The notes beneath the pieces were generated by a model. That model saw only the letters and a program-made list of their open reading frames with translations. It did no database searches and was not told the origin of the DNA. Source: JAKFWI01 sp031399165 (GTDB taxonomy: Bacteria > Pseudomonadota > Alphaproteobacteria > Caulobacterales > Aquidulcibacteraceae). From it: a DNA stretch of 64,000 bases. The stretch is taken from NCBI GenBank assembly GCA_031399165.1, contig JANNOO010000038.1:163728-227727 (forward strand), in the 5' to 3' direction. Each line of letters opens with the position of its first letter. The first letter of the stretch is position 1. This document shows, in pieces, positions 8,006-16,357 of this stretch. The position numbers and the translations under genes are program-made.

Positions 8006-9630
8006 GGACAGATTGGCAGGCGCAAGGCGCTGCCTTCATGATGAAGCACGAGCGTGATGACGCGGGCCTGCTGAATCGTAGCCGCGGTCGGGTTAGCGCC
8101 ATCGCCAGGATTGACCGGGAAGTTAGGAAACGAAGCGCCGGCGACGGAAAGACGCAAGCGCTCGCCCGGGCTGAGCGTCGCGCAGACAGGGCGCAGCGGT
8201 ATCGTAACCGGCGCGTCCGGCGTGCGTGAGCAATGACGATAACCTTCGGTAAGATGGAACGCGCGCCCGGCAGGATCGACACGCGAGAGAACGCACGATG
8301 CATCAATGCTGGCGGACTGGCTCGAAAGGTGAAGCACAGCTTCCGGCGCGCCGGCCAGAGTAAGCGGTTTCGTTAGGCGCTCGCTCGTATAGGTCAACAC
8401 ATCAGGGCGGGCGTCGATAGCGGTGCGTTCGGCTGGCCCGGCGGGCAGGGCAAAAGCGCCGCCAATGCTTGGAACAGGGCGCCAGGGATCGTGCACCAGG
8501 TAATCGGCCCCAGGTTCCGGCTGAACGCCACACGTGATCTTGCCAGACTGCTCGTCGAGCGCGGCGCGCCCATCGCCGGAAATCGCCCAGGCCGCGCTTT
8601 CCTGTTGCCAGGAGGCGAAGTCCTGCCAGGAATTTGCGCCCATATCGAACAAGCGAACCGGCGTCTGACGCTTTGGCTCGGCGCCTTTCAGCCATTGATC
8701 GAACCAGCTGATCTGTAACTGATCGATTTGGCCGACTGCGCTGTCGCCGAAATCCGCAGCGCCTAGGCTGCGACCCCAGGGAAAGTGCGCCCAAGGTCCA
8801 ATGACAAGCCGCGCGGGGGCGCCGCCAGCCTGCTCATAATGGCGGAAGGCCGCGACCGTGCCGGGCAGATGCGTGTCGTACCAACCACTAATGAACAGCG
8901 CCGGGGGGCCCTGCGCCGTCAGGGCGTTCGCATGAGCGCTGGGCGAAATCTGCGCCCAGTAGGGGCTAGCCGCATCCTGTTCCAGCCAGTCGAAATAATG
9001 GGGGGCATAGCGGCGCCAGCGTTCTATCACCGCCGGGCGCGCCTGCACTGCATCGTTCAAGGGCAGGGCGCGCGAGGCCGCGAACAGCGCGTGAAAGGCT
9101 TCTGAATCACCCGCGCGCTTCGCCGTCTCTGCGCCAAGCTGCAGCGCCCAGCTCATGCCCGCCGCGAGACAGAACGCATCATTCTCGTACGCCCAGTACT
9201 GGCGCAAATCCCAACCCACCATCGCTGGCGCGATGGCTTTCAGTGCGGGCGCGCCGACGCTGGCGGCAAGCAATTGCGTTTCGCCCTGATAGGAAAAGCC
9301 GTACATGCCAACCACGCCGGTGGAGCCAGACAGTGCAGCGGCCCACGCGATGGCGTCGGCCCCGTCTTCCGCCTCGTTGGCGAACAATGAGAACTCGCCC
9401 TCTGAGCTGCCGCGGCCCCGGACGTCCTGAATGGCGACGATGTAGCCGTGCGCTGCATACCAGGCGGGATGGGCGTAGCAGACCGTCGATGCGATTTGCC
9501 GGCCATAGGGTTGGCGCATGAGGAGAACAGGGTGATCGCCCTCGCCGGACGGCCGATAGACATCGGCGTCGAGTCGCAGGCCCTCGCGCGTGCGCATCGA
9601 CATAACCTCAGGCCGCCGCGGTTCCATCAT
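8002..9630 (-). CDS. CocE/NonD-family serine hydrolase (X-Pro dipeptidyl-peptidase S15 type)
   Basis: A 542-aa alpha/beta-hydrolase of the cocaine-esterase group. The nucleophile elbow is GFSYQGE with S113; the oxyanion/cap region and GWYDTHLPGTV and GPWAHFPWG segments, which carry the acid and histidine, are in place, followed by the C-terminal jelly-roll domain (X-Pro_dipep C). It would hydrolyse an ester or amide bond. The stop overlaps the start of the cytosine-deaminase-like gene as ATGA, and it begins 13 bases after the cupin. A second ATG lies one codon later (9627). Confidence 0.9.
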   Translation of the reverse strand: MMEPRRPEVMSMRTREGLRLDADVYRPSGEGDHPVLLMRQPYGRQIASTVCYAHPAWYAAHGYIVAIQDVRGRGSSEGEFSLFANEAEDGADAIAWAAALSGSTGVVGMYGFSYQGETQLLAASVGAPALKAIAPAMVGWDLRQYWAYENDAFCLAAGMSWALQLGAETAKRAGDSEAFHALFAASRALPLNDAVQARPAVIERWRRYAPHYFDWLEQDAASPYWAQISPSAHANALTAQGPPALFISGWYDTHLPGTVAAFRHYEQAGGAPARLVIGPWAHFPWGRSLGAADFGDSAVGQIDQLQISWFDQWLKGAEPKRQTPVRLFDMGANSWQDFASWQQESAAWAISGDGRAALDEQSGKITCGVQPEPGADYLVHDPWRPVPSIGGAFALPAGPAERTAIDARPDVLTYTSERLTKPLTLAGAPEAVLHLSSQSASIDASCVLSRVDPAGRAFHLTEGYRHCSRTPDAPVTIPLRPVCATLSPGERLRLSVAGASFPNFPVNPGDGANPTAATIQQARVITLVLHHEGSALRLPICP

Positions 9631-9643
9631 CGGCGGAGCGTGC

Positions 9644-10069
9644 TCATGCGGCTCGACCGAGCGCGCGGATCACCGCCCAATCTTCGTCATCGATCGGCGC
9701 CGGCTGCCCGGCGCGGATAAGTTCAGCGAAGCCATCATTGGGCATCATTATCGTGAGGCAATAAAGTTTACTGGAGCCAGTATTTTCCACTTCATGCAAG
9801 CATCCTGGCGGCACCAGCATGGAGTCGCCGGCGCGGATTGGATAGCTCTTTCCCTCGCTATGGGCGCGGCCTTCGCCTTTGAGCACAAAGAACATCTCCT
9901 GGCCGATTTCATGCTTGTTCGGCGGTGTGCGGCCACCCACGTCGAAGATTTCGACCACGGATACGAAGTTCGCCGCATCTTCTGTGGGATCGAAGATCAG
10001 CACCATTTTATTGGTGTCGTTCGGCGATATTCTGAACGCCTCATACGACCCGGATGATTTGATAATCAT
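9644..10069 (-). CDS. Cupin-domain protein
   Basis: A 141-aa single-domain cupin. Metal-binding motif 1 is visible as a G-x5-H-x3,4-E pattern in GGRTPPNKHEIGQEMFFVLKGEG and motif 2 as PPGCLHEVENTG. The start was chosen at 10069 because it overlaps the stop of the isochorismatase gene as TGATG; a longer frame of 171 aa starts inside that gene and is unlikely. Small cupins in catabolic operons act as isomerases, dioxygenases or sensors; here the function is open. Confidence 0.85.
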   Translation of the reverse strand: MIIKSSGSYEAFRISPNDTNKMVLIFDPTEDAANFVSVVEIFDVGGRTPPNKHEIGQEMFFVLKGEGRAHSEGKSYPIRAGDSMLVPPGCLHEVENTGSSKLYCLTIMMPNDGFAELIRAGQPAPIDDEDWAVIRALGRAA

Positions 10070-10854
10070 CACGCAGCCTTCATGGCGCTGAGGAGGGCCT
10101 CTGACGTGGCGACGAAGCCGAAGCATTGCTTGATGTTGTATCGCGTAGCGTCCGCGCAAAAGCCTGGCGATGTGGTCGCGGCGCAGTCGTCGAGCAGGAC
10201 GCAGTCATAACCAAGGAAATTGGCGTCCTGTAAGGTGCACAGCACACATTGATCGCTGTTAACGCCGGCGAACAGCAGTGTAGTTACGCCGAGATTTCGC
10301 AGGATGCTGTCGAGGGGCGTGTCCCAAAATCCGCTCATGCGGAATTTATCGACGAAGATGTCGGCTTGATCGGGCGCAAGCTCATCCACGATCGCGGCGC
10401 CCCAGCTGCCCTTTTCGAGCACGCGATTGTTGGCGCCAGGGATTGGCGCACCGAGGCCAACCCCATCGCCAGTAGGATCGTAGACGTGATGCAGCGACGG
10501 ACTGAGGTTCAGCCGGTCCGGCCTGTTGCCCCAGTTCACCCATACCACCGCAACGGACGCCGCGCGCAGTTCCGGAAGCAGGCGCTTCAGCGGCGCCACC
10601 GGCGCGCGCGCCGGGGCTACATCCACGCCGATATGGTCAAGCCAGCCGCCGGGCGTGCAAAAATCATTCTGCATGTCGATGACAAGGCATGCGGTGCGCG
10701 TCAGATCGAGGCGCAGATCCTGTGGCGCCGCCGCAAACCCGATTGGCCTCGGGGTTTGCGGCGCGCGCACCAGATCAGCCTTCTCGGCAGAAACCTGCCA
10801 GCGATTGGACGGTGCAGACCCCAGCGGGTTGAGCATCATCTCTGTCCTCGACAT
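10069..10854 (-). CDS. Isochorismatase-family cysteine hydrolase (amidohydrolase)
   Basis: A 261-aa cysteine hydrolase. The catalytic triad is D60 (LVIDMQNDF), K170 (VDKFRMSGF) and C203 (GVNSDQCVLCT). Relatives include N-carbamoylsarcosine amidohydrolase, biuret hydrolase and ureidoacrylate hydrolase, all of which release ammonia or CO2 from urea-like groups. The start at 10854 has a GGTGA element about 8 bases upstream; a longer frame to 10917 would run toward the operator. It is the first gene of the minus-strand operon and divergent from the AtzG-AtzE-HpxZ module, whose known roles also involve biuret- or ureide-like compounds. Confidence 0.9.
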   Translation of the reverse strand: MSRTEMMLNPLGSAPSNRWQVSAEKADLVRAPQTPRPIGFAAAPQDLRLDLTRTACLVIDMQNDFCTPGGWLDHIGVDVAPARAPVAPLKRLLPELRAASVAVVWVNWGNRPDRLNLSPSLHHVYDPTGDGVGLGAPIPGANNRVLEKGSWGAAIVDELAPDQADIFVDKFRMSGFWDTPLDSILRNLGVTTLLFAGVNSDQCVLCTLQDANFLGYDCVLLDDCAATTSPGFCADATRYNIKQCFGFVATSEALLSAMKAA

Positions 10855-10923
10855 TGTTGTTTCACCGCAGCATTTTGACGGCAATCCCGCTTGGCAAGAA
10901 TAGCCCGACCCGCCCAATTCTGC

Positions 10924-10944
10924 TAAGTGAGCAGATTATGCATA
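10924..10944 (+). promoter_or_regulatory. Predicted operator, copy 1, in divergent promoter region
   Basis: The core is TGAGC-AGATTA-TGCATA. Including four flanking bases on the left, 18 of 21 positions match the copy at 13943-13963. It lies in the 209-base gap between the divergent isochorismatase and atzG-like genes, about 70 and 120 bases from their starts, so one bound dimer could control both directions. Attribution to the nearby TetR regulator is inference. Confidence 0.55.
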
Positions 10945-11063
10945 TAAATCGGGCGGCGCTCCCCGTTCGTTCGAAATGGTCAGGCTTTCAGTTGCCAATC
11001 TTGCCGCGCCAGCCGCACAGCTTTTCATCAGGGATTGCCGGTCAAAGTTGTAGAGAGGACGCG

Positions 11064-11246
11064 ATGGATCAGGAAGCGGTTGGTTTGTACATCGACGCCG
11101 TTTCGCAGGCGATCGATCTGCCCATTCCGGCGGAATACCGTCAGGGTGTGATAGACAATATGACCCTAATCCTGCGCCAGGCGGAAGGTCTGATGGCGCT
11201 GCAGCTCGAAAGCACGGAAGAGGCGGCGCCGGTTTTTCATCCATGA
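11064..11246 (+). CDS. AtzG/HpxX-like small subunit (DUF4089)
   Basis: A 60-aa protein of the DUF4089/AtzG type, recognised by LPIPAEYRQGVIDNM in the middle and its position directly before an AtzE-type amidase. AtzG proteins form a tight complex with AtzE and are needed for its stability; the fold resembles GatC. The start is supported by GAGAGGA at 11053-11059, and the stop overlaps the amidase start as ATGA. It lies within a longer nominal frame beginning at 10854, whose upstream part is not coding-like and overlaps the operator. Confidence 0.85.
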   Translation: MDQEAVGLYIDAVSQAIDLPIPAEYRQGVIDNMTLILRQAEGLMALQLESTEEAAPVFHP

Positions 11247-12634
11247 ATGATCTGACCGCTTTGAGCGCGGCGAGCCTGGCCGATCTGGTGCGCGAAAAGA
11301 AGGTTACCGCTACGAGCGTCGTGCGCGACGCGCTCGATCGTATCAACAAGCTGGATCCAAGCCTGAATTGCTGCACTACGGTGTTGTCCGAAAGCGCGCT
11401 TTCTCAGGCTAGGGCGATGGACGCGCGCTTAGCGCGCGGCGAGGCGGTCGGCCCGCTCGCAGGCGTGCCCGCTGTTGTCAAAAACCTGTTCGACGTTGAG
11501 GGCGTTGTGACCCTGGCTGGGGCAAAGCTGCGCCGCACCGCCGAGCCTGCGCGCAAGGATGCAGCTTCCGTACGCAGTCTGCGCGAGGCTGGTGCAATCA
11601 TCGTCGCGACGACCAATATGGATGAGTTCGCCTATGGCTTTACGACGGAAAACGAGTTCTTCGGTGCGACGCGTAATCCGCGTGATCGTGAGCGTCTTGC
11701 TGGCGGCTCGTCAGGCGGCTCTGCAGCGGCGGTGGCGGCGGGGTTGGCGCATGTCGGACTGGGCTCAGACACGAACGGCTCCATCCGGGTGCCCGCGTCC
11801 TTTTCTGGTGTGTTTGGGTTAAAGCCTACTTTCGGGCGCCTTTCGCGCGCTGGGACGGCCCCCTTCGTCGCCAGTCTTGATCACGTGGGTCCGCTGGCCC
11901 GTAGCGTCGAGGACCTCGCGCTCGCATACGACATGATGCAGGGGCCGGATGCCGACGATCCCACATGCACGACGCGTATGCCCGAATTCGTGCGGGCTTC
12001 ATTGGGCGAAAGCCGAATCCGCTTGCGCGTGGGCGTGCTGGGCGGCTGGTTCAGGTGGGGCGCCGAGCAGGCCGCTTTGGATGCGGTCGATACGGCTGCT
12101 GAATGCCTTGGCGCCAGCCGCATGGTTGAGTTGGCGGAATCGCATCTTGCGCGCGCCGCCGCTTTCGTCATCACCGCCGCCGAAGGCGGCAATATTCATC
12201 GTGAAAATCTTCGCCGCCAGCCTGGCGCTTTTGACAACGCGACGCGCGATCGCCTGCTCGCCGGCGCGCTGTTGCCGGCCGACTTCGTAATCCAGGCTCA
12301 ACGTTTCCGGCGCCGCTTCCAGAAAGCCGCCGAGAAGCTATTCGCCGATTTCGATATCCTGCTCGCGCCGGCGACGCCTTGTGCCGCTCTTGCGCTGGGG
12401 CAGCAGACGCTCAATCTCGGCGGTGTTGAAATGTTGGCGCGGGCCCACATTGGTATTTACACACAGCCCTTGAGCTTCATTGGCCTGCCAGTGATCGCCG
12501 CGCCGATGGCAAAACTGGGGGCGCTACCGATTGGGGTGCAGATCGCGGCGGCGCCTTGGGCCGAGCGGCGCGCGTTTCAGGCCGCGGCGCAATTGGAGCG
12601 CGCGGGGCTTGCGGCTGCGCCGGTGGCCGCGTGA
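11243..12634 (+). CDS. atzE: AtzE-family amidohydrolase (amidase signature)
   Basis: A 463-aa amidase-signature enzyme. The catalytic Ser-cisSer-Lys triad is K80 (VPAVVKNLFD), S156 (GGSSGGS) and S180 (GSDTNGSIRVP). The GSDTNGS variant and the preceding AtzG-like gene place it with AtzE/HpxY rather than GatA or general amidases. AtzE deaminates 1-carboxybiuret in cyanuric acid breakdown, and relatives work in oxalurate and other ureide pathways. Coupled by overlaps to both neighbours (ATGA upstream, GTGA downstream). The precise substrate here is open. Confidence 0.88.
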   Translation: MNDLTALSAASLADLVREKKVTATSVVRDALDRINKLDPSLNCCTTVLSESALSQARAMDARLARGEAVGPLAGVPAVVKNLFDVEGVVTLAGAKLRRTAEPARKDAASVRSLREAGAIIVATTNMDEFAYGFTTENEFFGATRNPRDRERLAGGSSGGSAAAVAAGLAHVGLGSDTNGSIRVPASFSGVFGLKPTFGRLSRAGTAPFVASLDHVGPLARSVEDLALAYDMMQGPDADDPTCTTRMPEFVRASLGESRIRLRVGVLGGWFRWGAEQAALDAVDTAAECLGASRMVELAESHLARAAAFVITAAEGGNIHRENLRRQPGAFDNATRDRLLAGALLPADFVIQAQRFRRRFQKAAEKLFADFDILLAPATPCAALALGQQTLNLGGVEMLARAHIGIYTQPLSFIGLPVIAAPMAKLGALPIGVQIAAAPWAERRAFQAAAQLERAGLAAAPVAA

Positions 12635-13014
12635 TTGTCAACGCGCCTGAGCCGCTCGGCGCGCTTGAAGCCGCTTTTGCTGCTTACGAAAAAGCGTTGA
12701 TGAGTAATGACGTCGTGGCGCTGGACGGGTTTTTCTGGGATTCCGGGTTCGCGCTACGCTATGGCGTTGGCGAGAATCTATACGGCTTTGAAGCGATCTC
12801 GGCGTTTCGAATGGCGCGGCCCGGCGGTTCGCCGAACCGCGTGTTATCCAATACGGTTATCACCACGTTCGGCGACGATTTCGGAACGGCAAACACCGAA
12901 TTCAAGCGCGAAAACTCCGCAAAAAGTGGCAGGCAAAGTCAGACTTGGGTGCGGTTCGCCCAAGGCTGGCGGATTGTCGCCGCGCACGTTTCTTTCATGA
13001 CTGACACGCACTAA
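12631..13014 (+). CDS. hpxZ: HpxZ/AtzH-like protein (DUF3225, NTF2-like fold)
   Basis: A 127-aa protein matching the HpxZ/AtzH family (ALMSNDVVALDGFFWDSG, GVGENLYGFEAISAFR, AHVSFM near the C-terminus). I place the start at the GTG at 12631, which overlaps the atzE stop as GTGA; the frame continues upstream only as an out-of-frame shadow of atzE. In s-triazine degraders AtzH acts after AtzE; in the hpx system it belongs to oxalurate catabolism. Its stop overlaps that of the convergent TetR gene by 4 bases. Confidence 0.83.
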   Translation: MIVNAPEPLGALEAAFAAYEKALMSNDVVALDGFFWDSGFALRYGVGENLYGFEAISAFRMARPGGSPNRVLSNTVITTFGDDFGTANTEFKRENSAKSGRQSQTWVRFAQGWRIVAAHVSFMTDTH

Positions 13015-13712
13015 GCGCCGCTGCGCCTGCGCGTCTTGGCCGGTTTGGTTTCGGGGCGAAGATAGGCGGCGATCACTTCATGCGCGTGGCGCCGGCGCCC
13101 CGTCTTCCATCTGTCGCTGTGTAGATTTGTCCGGAAAATCGCGGACAACGTGAAGGCGTTTGAAAGATGAAAATAGCTGAGCGCTACCATAGTGACGTAA
13201 AGCTGTAGCGAATCGATCCCGGGGCGGAACACATTGTCTCGCTCTCCGCGCGTCAATGTTTCGCCAATCGCGACCAGCAAGGGTGAAGAAAGGTTGGCCG
13301 CGCGCAATGATTTCGACAGGTATTGCCCCCGCTGAAGATTCTCGCCGGTCCAGAGCGAGACCACGTCCGGGTTGGCGGCGAAGTGGGAGAAGGTGAAGTC
13401 AAACAGCTTCATCATCGCCTCGAACGGCTCGAGGTTTGCAAGCTTGAGCGCTTTTTCCTTCAGGCGCAGGTCTTCGTACACGTGCTCAAGCACAAAGAGA
13501 TACAGATCTTCTTTGCTACCGTAATAGTGATAAAGCATGCGCATATTCGCGCCCGAGCGCTGCGCGATGGAATCTATCCGCGCGCCGCTGAGGCCGCGTT
13601 CAGCAAATTCTGCGATGGCCGCGCGCAGGATTTTCTCGCGCGTCCCAGCTGCATCACGCTGGCGGCGGACGGGCGGCTCTACCGTGGCCGGCTTGGCTGT
13701 CTGCGCTCCCAT
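13011..13712 (-). CDS. TetR-family transcriptional regulator
   Basis: A 233-aa regulator. The N-terminal helix-turn-helix is seen at TREKILRAAIAEFAERG and the recognition helix region GANMRMLYHYYGSKEDLY, followed by a ligand-binding C-terminal domain. I chose the ATG at 13712 over the TTG one codon earlier. Placed between the AtzE module and the TonB receptor, it is the only regulator within the catabolic island and so the best candidate for binding the three T[AG]AGC-N6-TGCATA sites. Ligand unknown; presumably a pathway intermediate. Confidence 0.9.
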   Translation of the reverse strand: MGAQTAKPATVEPPVRRQRDAAGTREKILRAAIAEFAERGLSGARIDSIAQRSGANMRMLYHYYGSKEDLYLFVLEHVYEDLRLKEKALKLANLEPFEAMMKLFDFTFSHFAANPDVVSLWTGENLQRGQYLSKSLRAANLSSPLLVAIGETLTRGERDNVFRPGIDSLQLYVTMVALSYFHLSNAFTLSAIFRTNLHSDRWKTGRRRHAHEVIAAYLRPETKPAKTRRRSGA

Positions 13713-14100
13713 CAATGCCGCCGTTTTCGCGCTGATATGCGCTGGCTATATGCTTGGACGCCCGTCATCCGATCTACGCTCCTCCCTGACGCAGGTATCC
13801 TATTCGCGCCCCTGTGTGTAGCAGACGGCCGCTAAGCGCACCCCGGCTGTCGCCAAATGAGCTTTTGGCGAACGCGCGGCCGCGATAGCCTAGATTTGAG
13901 GCACGCGGGACGAAGTGATACCGGGTCTGGCGATGATGGGTGTAAGTAAGCAAACTATGCATAACAACGCGGCGCCGGGTGGAGGGCTTGGCTCTGAATT
14001 GGACAATGCGCAGCGACCGCTTGGGCATTGGAGGCTTCGCGATTGACGGACAGCCGCTGCCGAGGGCGCCATGACGTGGGATTTTCGCAAGGAGTTTAGC
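13713..14100. other. 388-base intergenic region between TetR gene and TonB receptor
   Basis: Contains a predicted operator (13943-13963), a 7-bp-stem hairpin CGCCAAA/TTTGGCG at 13851-13870, and the ribosome binding site AAGGAG at 14089-14094. Translation of any frame here gives no convincing protein. It presumably carries the promoters for both the regulator and the receptor. Confidence 0.6.
13943..13963 (+). promoter_or_regulatory. Predicted operator, copy 2, upstream of TonB receptor
   Basis: The core is TAAGC-AAACTA-TGCATAAC, the best-conserved of the three copies; the half-sites TAAGCA and TGCATA are related by 5 of 6 positions as an inverted repeat. It lies about 138 bases before the receptor start and 231 bases before the TetR start, suitable for autoregulation and receptor control. 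Confidence 0.55.
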
Positions 14101-16299
14101 ATGTCGGTATTGGGGGCGCGCTCGAACAAGCTTCGGGCGCACGGACGCGGGATGACCGCATTTTTTCTGATCACAGCGGCGGCCGCGCCGCTTGCGCTCG
14201 CGCAGGCGCCGCCGGCGGAAGAGATCATCGTCACCGCGCAAAAGCGCGAGCAACGAGCGCTCGACGTGCCGATCAGCTTAAGCGTGATCAGTGGTGCGAG
14301 GGTGGCCGAGTCTGGCGCCAGCAGCACGCTTGATCTCGCGAACCTGACGCCCGGTCTTGCCATGGGACAAAACTCCGGCGACGGCGACTTCCCGTTCATC
14401 TCGTTGCGCGGTGTGACGATGCGCGACTTCGCCGATACCAACGAGAGTCCTTCGGCCGTCTACATCAACGAATTCTACAAGGCCAATCTGATGGGTCTGG
14501 ATTCGCAAATGTTTGATCTGGAGCGGGTCGAAGTCCTGCGCGGCCCGCAAGGCACCCTATACGGCCGCAACGCTACCGGCGGTCTCATACACTTCATCGC
14601 CGCCGCACCGACGGATAAGGTTGAAGGCTATGTGTCGGGGCTCGTAGGCGAGAACGAGCGGTATAAGGTTGAAGGCGCGATTGGCGGCCCGCTTTTTGGC
14701 GGTCTGCGTGGCAGACTTTCAGTTTTCCATCATGAGTATGCTGGCTACATCAAAAACAATTTCCCGGGCAGCCAGGACGGCAACGCGCTGAATGCCAGCG
14801 CTGTCCGCGGCCAGCTCGCGCTTGACGTGACGCCAGATCTGACCGCTGATCTGTTCGTTCAATATTACAAGAACGACAACGAATCCGGGAACATGTTCAC
14901 CCATGTCGTGGTGCGCCAGGATCCGGTGACGGGTCTTTCCGTCCGCAACACCACGCCTGGCGCAGTGGATTCCTTCGGCTTTGGAACGAGCGAGCCGCTG
15001 GAAACCAATTCCAACCGTGACGTCTACCTGCTTTCCGAGCAGACGACGGCGATTGGGCGGGTGAAATGGACCTTTGATACCGTCGAGCTGACGTCCATCA
15101 CAGGCTACGAAGCCGGTTTCAAGGACGCGACGTTTGACAGCGACTCAACGCCAGGGCCTCGCGGGACAGAAGTCCATCCCGACGCCGAGCAGTTCACCCA
15201 AGAGCTGCGTGCATCGGGCATTTCCGGGCCTGTCACCTGGGTCGCTGGTGTCTATTTCTTCGACTACACGATCGACGGGTATCAGCGCCGGCAAACTGCC
15301 GCGTCTGGCCCGCGCCCCAAAGTGTTCTACTCGCTGGAAAGCGAAAGCTCGGCGGCTTTTGCCAATCTCGATTTCGCCTTGACGCCGACCGTTACGGCGA
15401 CAGGCGGTTTGCGCTTCACCAACGAACGGAAGGTCTACGCGCTCAACAACACCGATACCGGTCCGGTGTTCAACGTCGCCACGCGCGGCGACGCAGCCCG
15501 CCGCGACGATTCAAACACGAGCTTCACGACACGCCTGTCCTGGCAGCCGACGTCTCAGCAATTGTACTATGCTGGCGTCGCGCGCAGCCACAAGGCCGGG
15601 ACGTTCAACGTCGGCTATACGCCCATTCCCGCGGCGGCGATCCCGGTAAAGCCGGAAGAGCTGACCAGTTATGAAGTCGGCGCGAAGTTTTCGAGCGCTG
15701 ACGGCCGCTTCGGCCTCAGCGCCGCGGCATACTATTACGATTACCAGGACAGCCAGGCCTTCCAGTTTGATGGCCAGACCTTGTCATCTACGACGTTCAA
15801 TCGAGATGCGGAAATCTACGGTCAGGAAATTGAGTTTAACGCCAGGCCGTTTGAAGGGCTGACGATCAACGGTTCGGTGACTCACCTTGATGCTACACTG
15901 CTGCGCGTCGCGTTACCGGGCTTGGCGAATAACGGCCCGATCGTAGACACGGAAATGCCGCTGGCGCCGGAATGGTCAGGCAACCTCACGGTGGGTTACA
16001 AATGGCCATCGCCCTTCGGGGGCAAGTTTGGCCTGCAAGGCGACGCTTCCTATAAGGGCGATCAGTTTTTTGACGCCTTTAACAGTCCAAGCCAATTTGA
16101 AGAAGCCTATACCATCGTGAACGCGCGCGCGTCCTGGACCAGTGAGGACGATTCGACAACGCTTGCGGTATTCGTCGAAAACGCAGCCGACGAACAATAT
16201 CGCACCGCCGCGTTCGACCTCGCCTTCCTTGGCATCGCCACGGAAGTGTGGGCCAAACCGCGCTGGGCCGGCGTCAGCGTCAGCTACAAGTTCGATTGA
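14101..16299 (+). CDS. TonB-dependent outer-membrane receptor
   Basis: A 732-aa receptor. The start at 14101 is supported by AAGGAG 6 bases upstream; an ATG at 14071 lacks such a site. A signal peptide (MTAFFLITAAAAPLALAQA region) precedes a TonB-box-like EEIIVTAQKREQ and a plug domain with the LERVEVLRGPQGTLYGRNATGG motif. The beta-barrel ends in SVSYKFD, close to the usual terminal-Phe signature. This Caulobacterales/sphingomonad receptor type takes up complex organic molecules. With the ABC importer it would carry the island's substrate across both membranes (inference). Confidence 0.92.
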   Translation: MSVLGARSNKLRAHGRGMTAFFLITAAAAPLALAQAPPAEEIIVTAQKREQRALDVPISLSVISGARVAESGASSTLDLANLTPGLAMGQNSGDGDFPFISLRGVTMRDFADTNESPSAVYINEFYKANLMGLDSQMFDLERVEVLRGPQGTLYGRNATGGLIHFIAAAPTDKVEGYVSGLVGENERYKVEGAIGGPLFGGLRGRLSVFHHEYAGYIKNNFPGSQDGNALNASAVRGQLALDVTPDLTADLFVQYYKNDNESGNMFTHVVVRQDPVTGLSVRNTTPGAVDSFGFGTSEPLETNSNRDVYLLSEQTTAIGRVKWTFDTVELTSITGYEAGFKDATFDSDSTPGPRGTEVHPDAEQFTQELRASGISGPVTWVAGVYFFDYTIDGYQRRQTAASGPRPKVFYSLESESSAAFANLDFALTPTVTATGGLRFTNERKVYALNNTDTGPVFNVATRGDAARRDDSNTSFTTRLSWQPTSQQLYYAGVARSHKAGTFNVGYTPIPAAAIPVKPEELTSYEVGAKFSSADGRFGLSAAAYYYDYQDSQAFQFDGQTLSSTTFNRDAEIYGQEIEFNARPFEGLTINGSVTHLDATLLRVALPGLANNGPIVDTEMPLAPEWSGNLTVGYKWPSPFGGKFGLQGDASYKGDQFFDAFNSPSQFEEAYTIVNARASWTSEDDSTTLAVFVENAADEQYRTAAFDLAFLGIATEVWAKPRWAGVSVSYKFD

Positions 16300-16313
16300 G
16301 TTGCCCATGCCAT

Positions 16314-16345
16314 GGCGGCGATGCGACATTCCCCGTATCGCCGCC
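16314..16345. terminator. Hairpin between convergent genes, possible bidirectional terminator
   Basis: GGCGGCGAT at 16314-16322 pairs perfectly with ATCGCCGCC at 16337-16345, giving a 9-bp GC-rich stem with a 14-base loop. It lies between the receptor stop and the end of the convergent second folD. There is no clear T-run, so termination is only likely, not shown. Confidence 0.45.
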
Positions 16346-16357
16346 GGAGCCGCCGCT

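Noticed and set aside
13774..14441. Overlapping minus-strand frames near the TonB receptor start
   Set aside because: They cover the receptor's signal and plug region and the intergenic region; no motif, no ribosome binding site.
16300..16357. Possible attachment site or tRNA remnant near the GC-rich hairpin
   Set aside because: The sequence is a simple inverted repeat between convergent genes; no tRNA-like arms or repeated partner seen.
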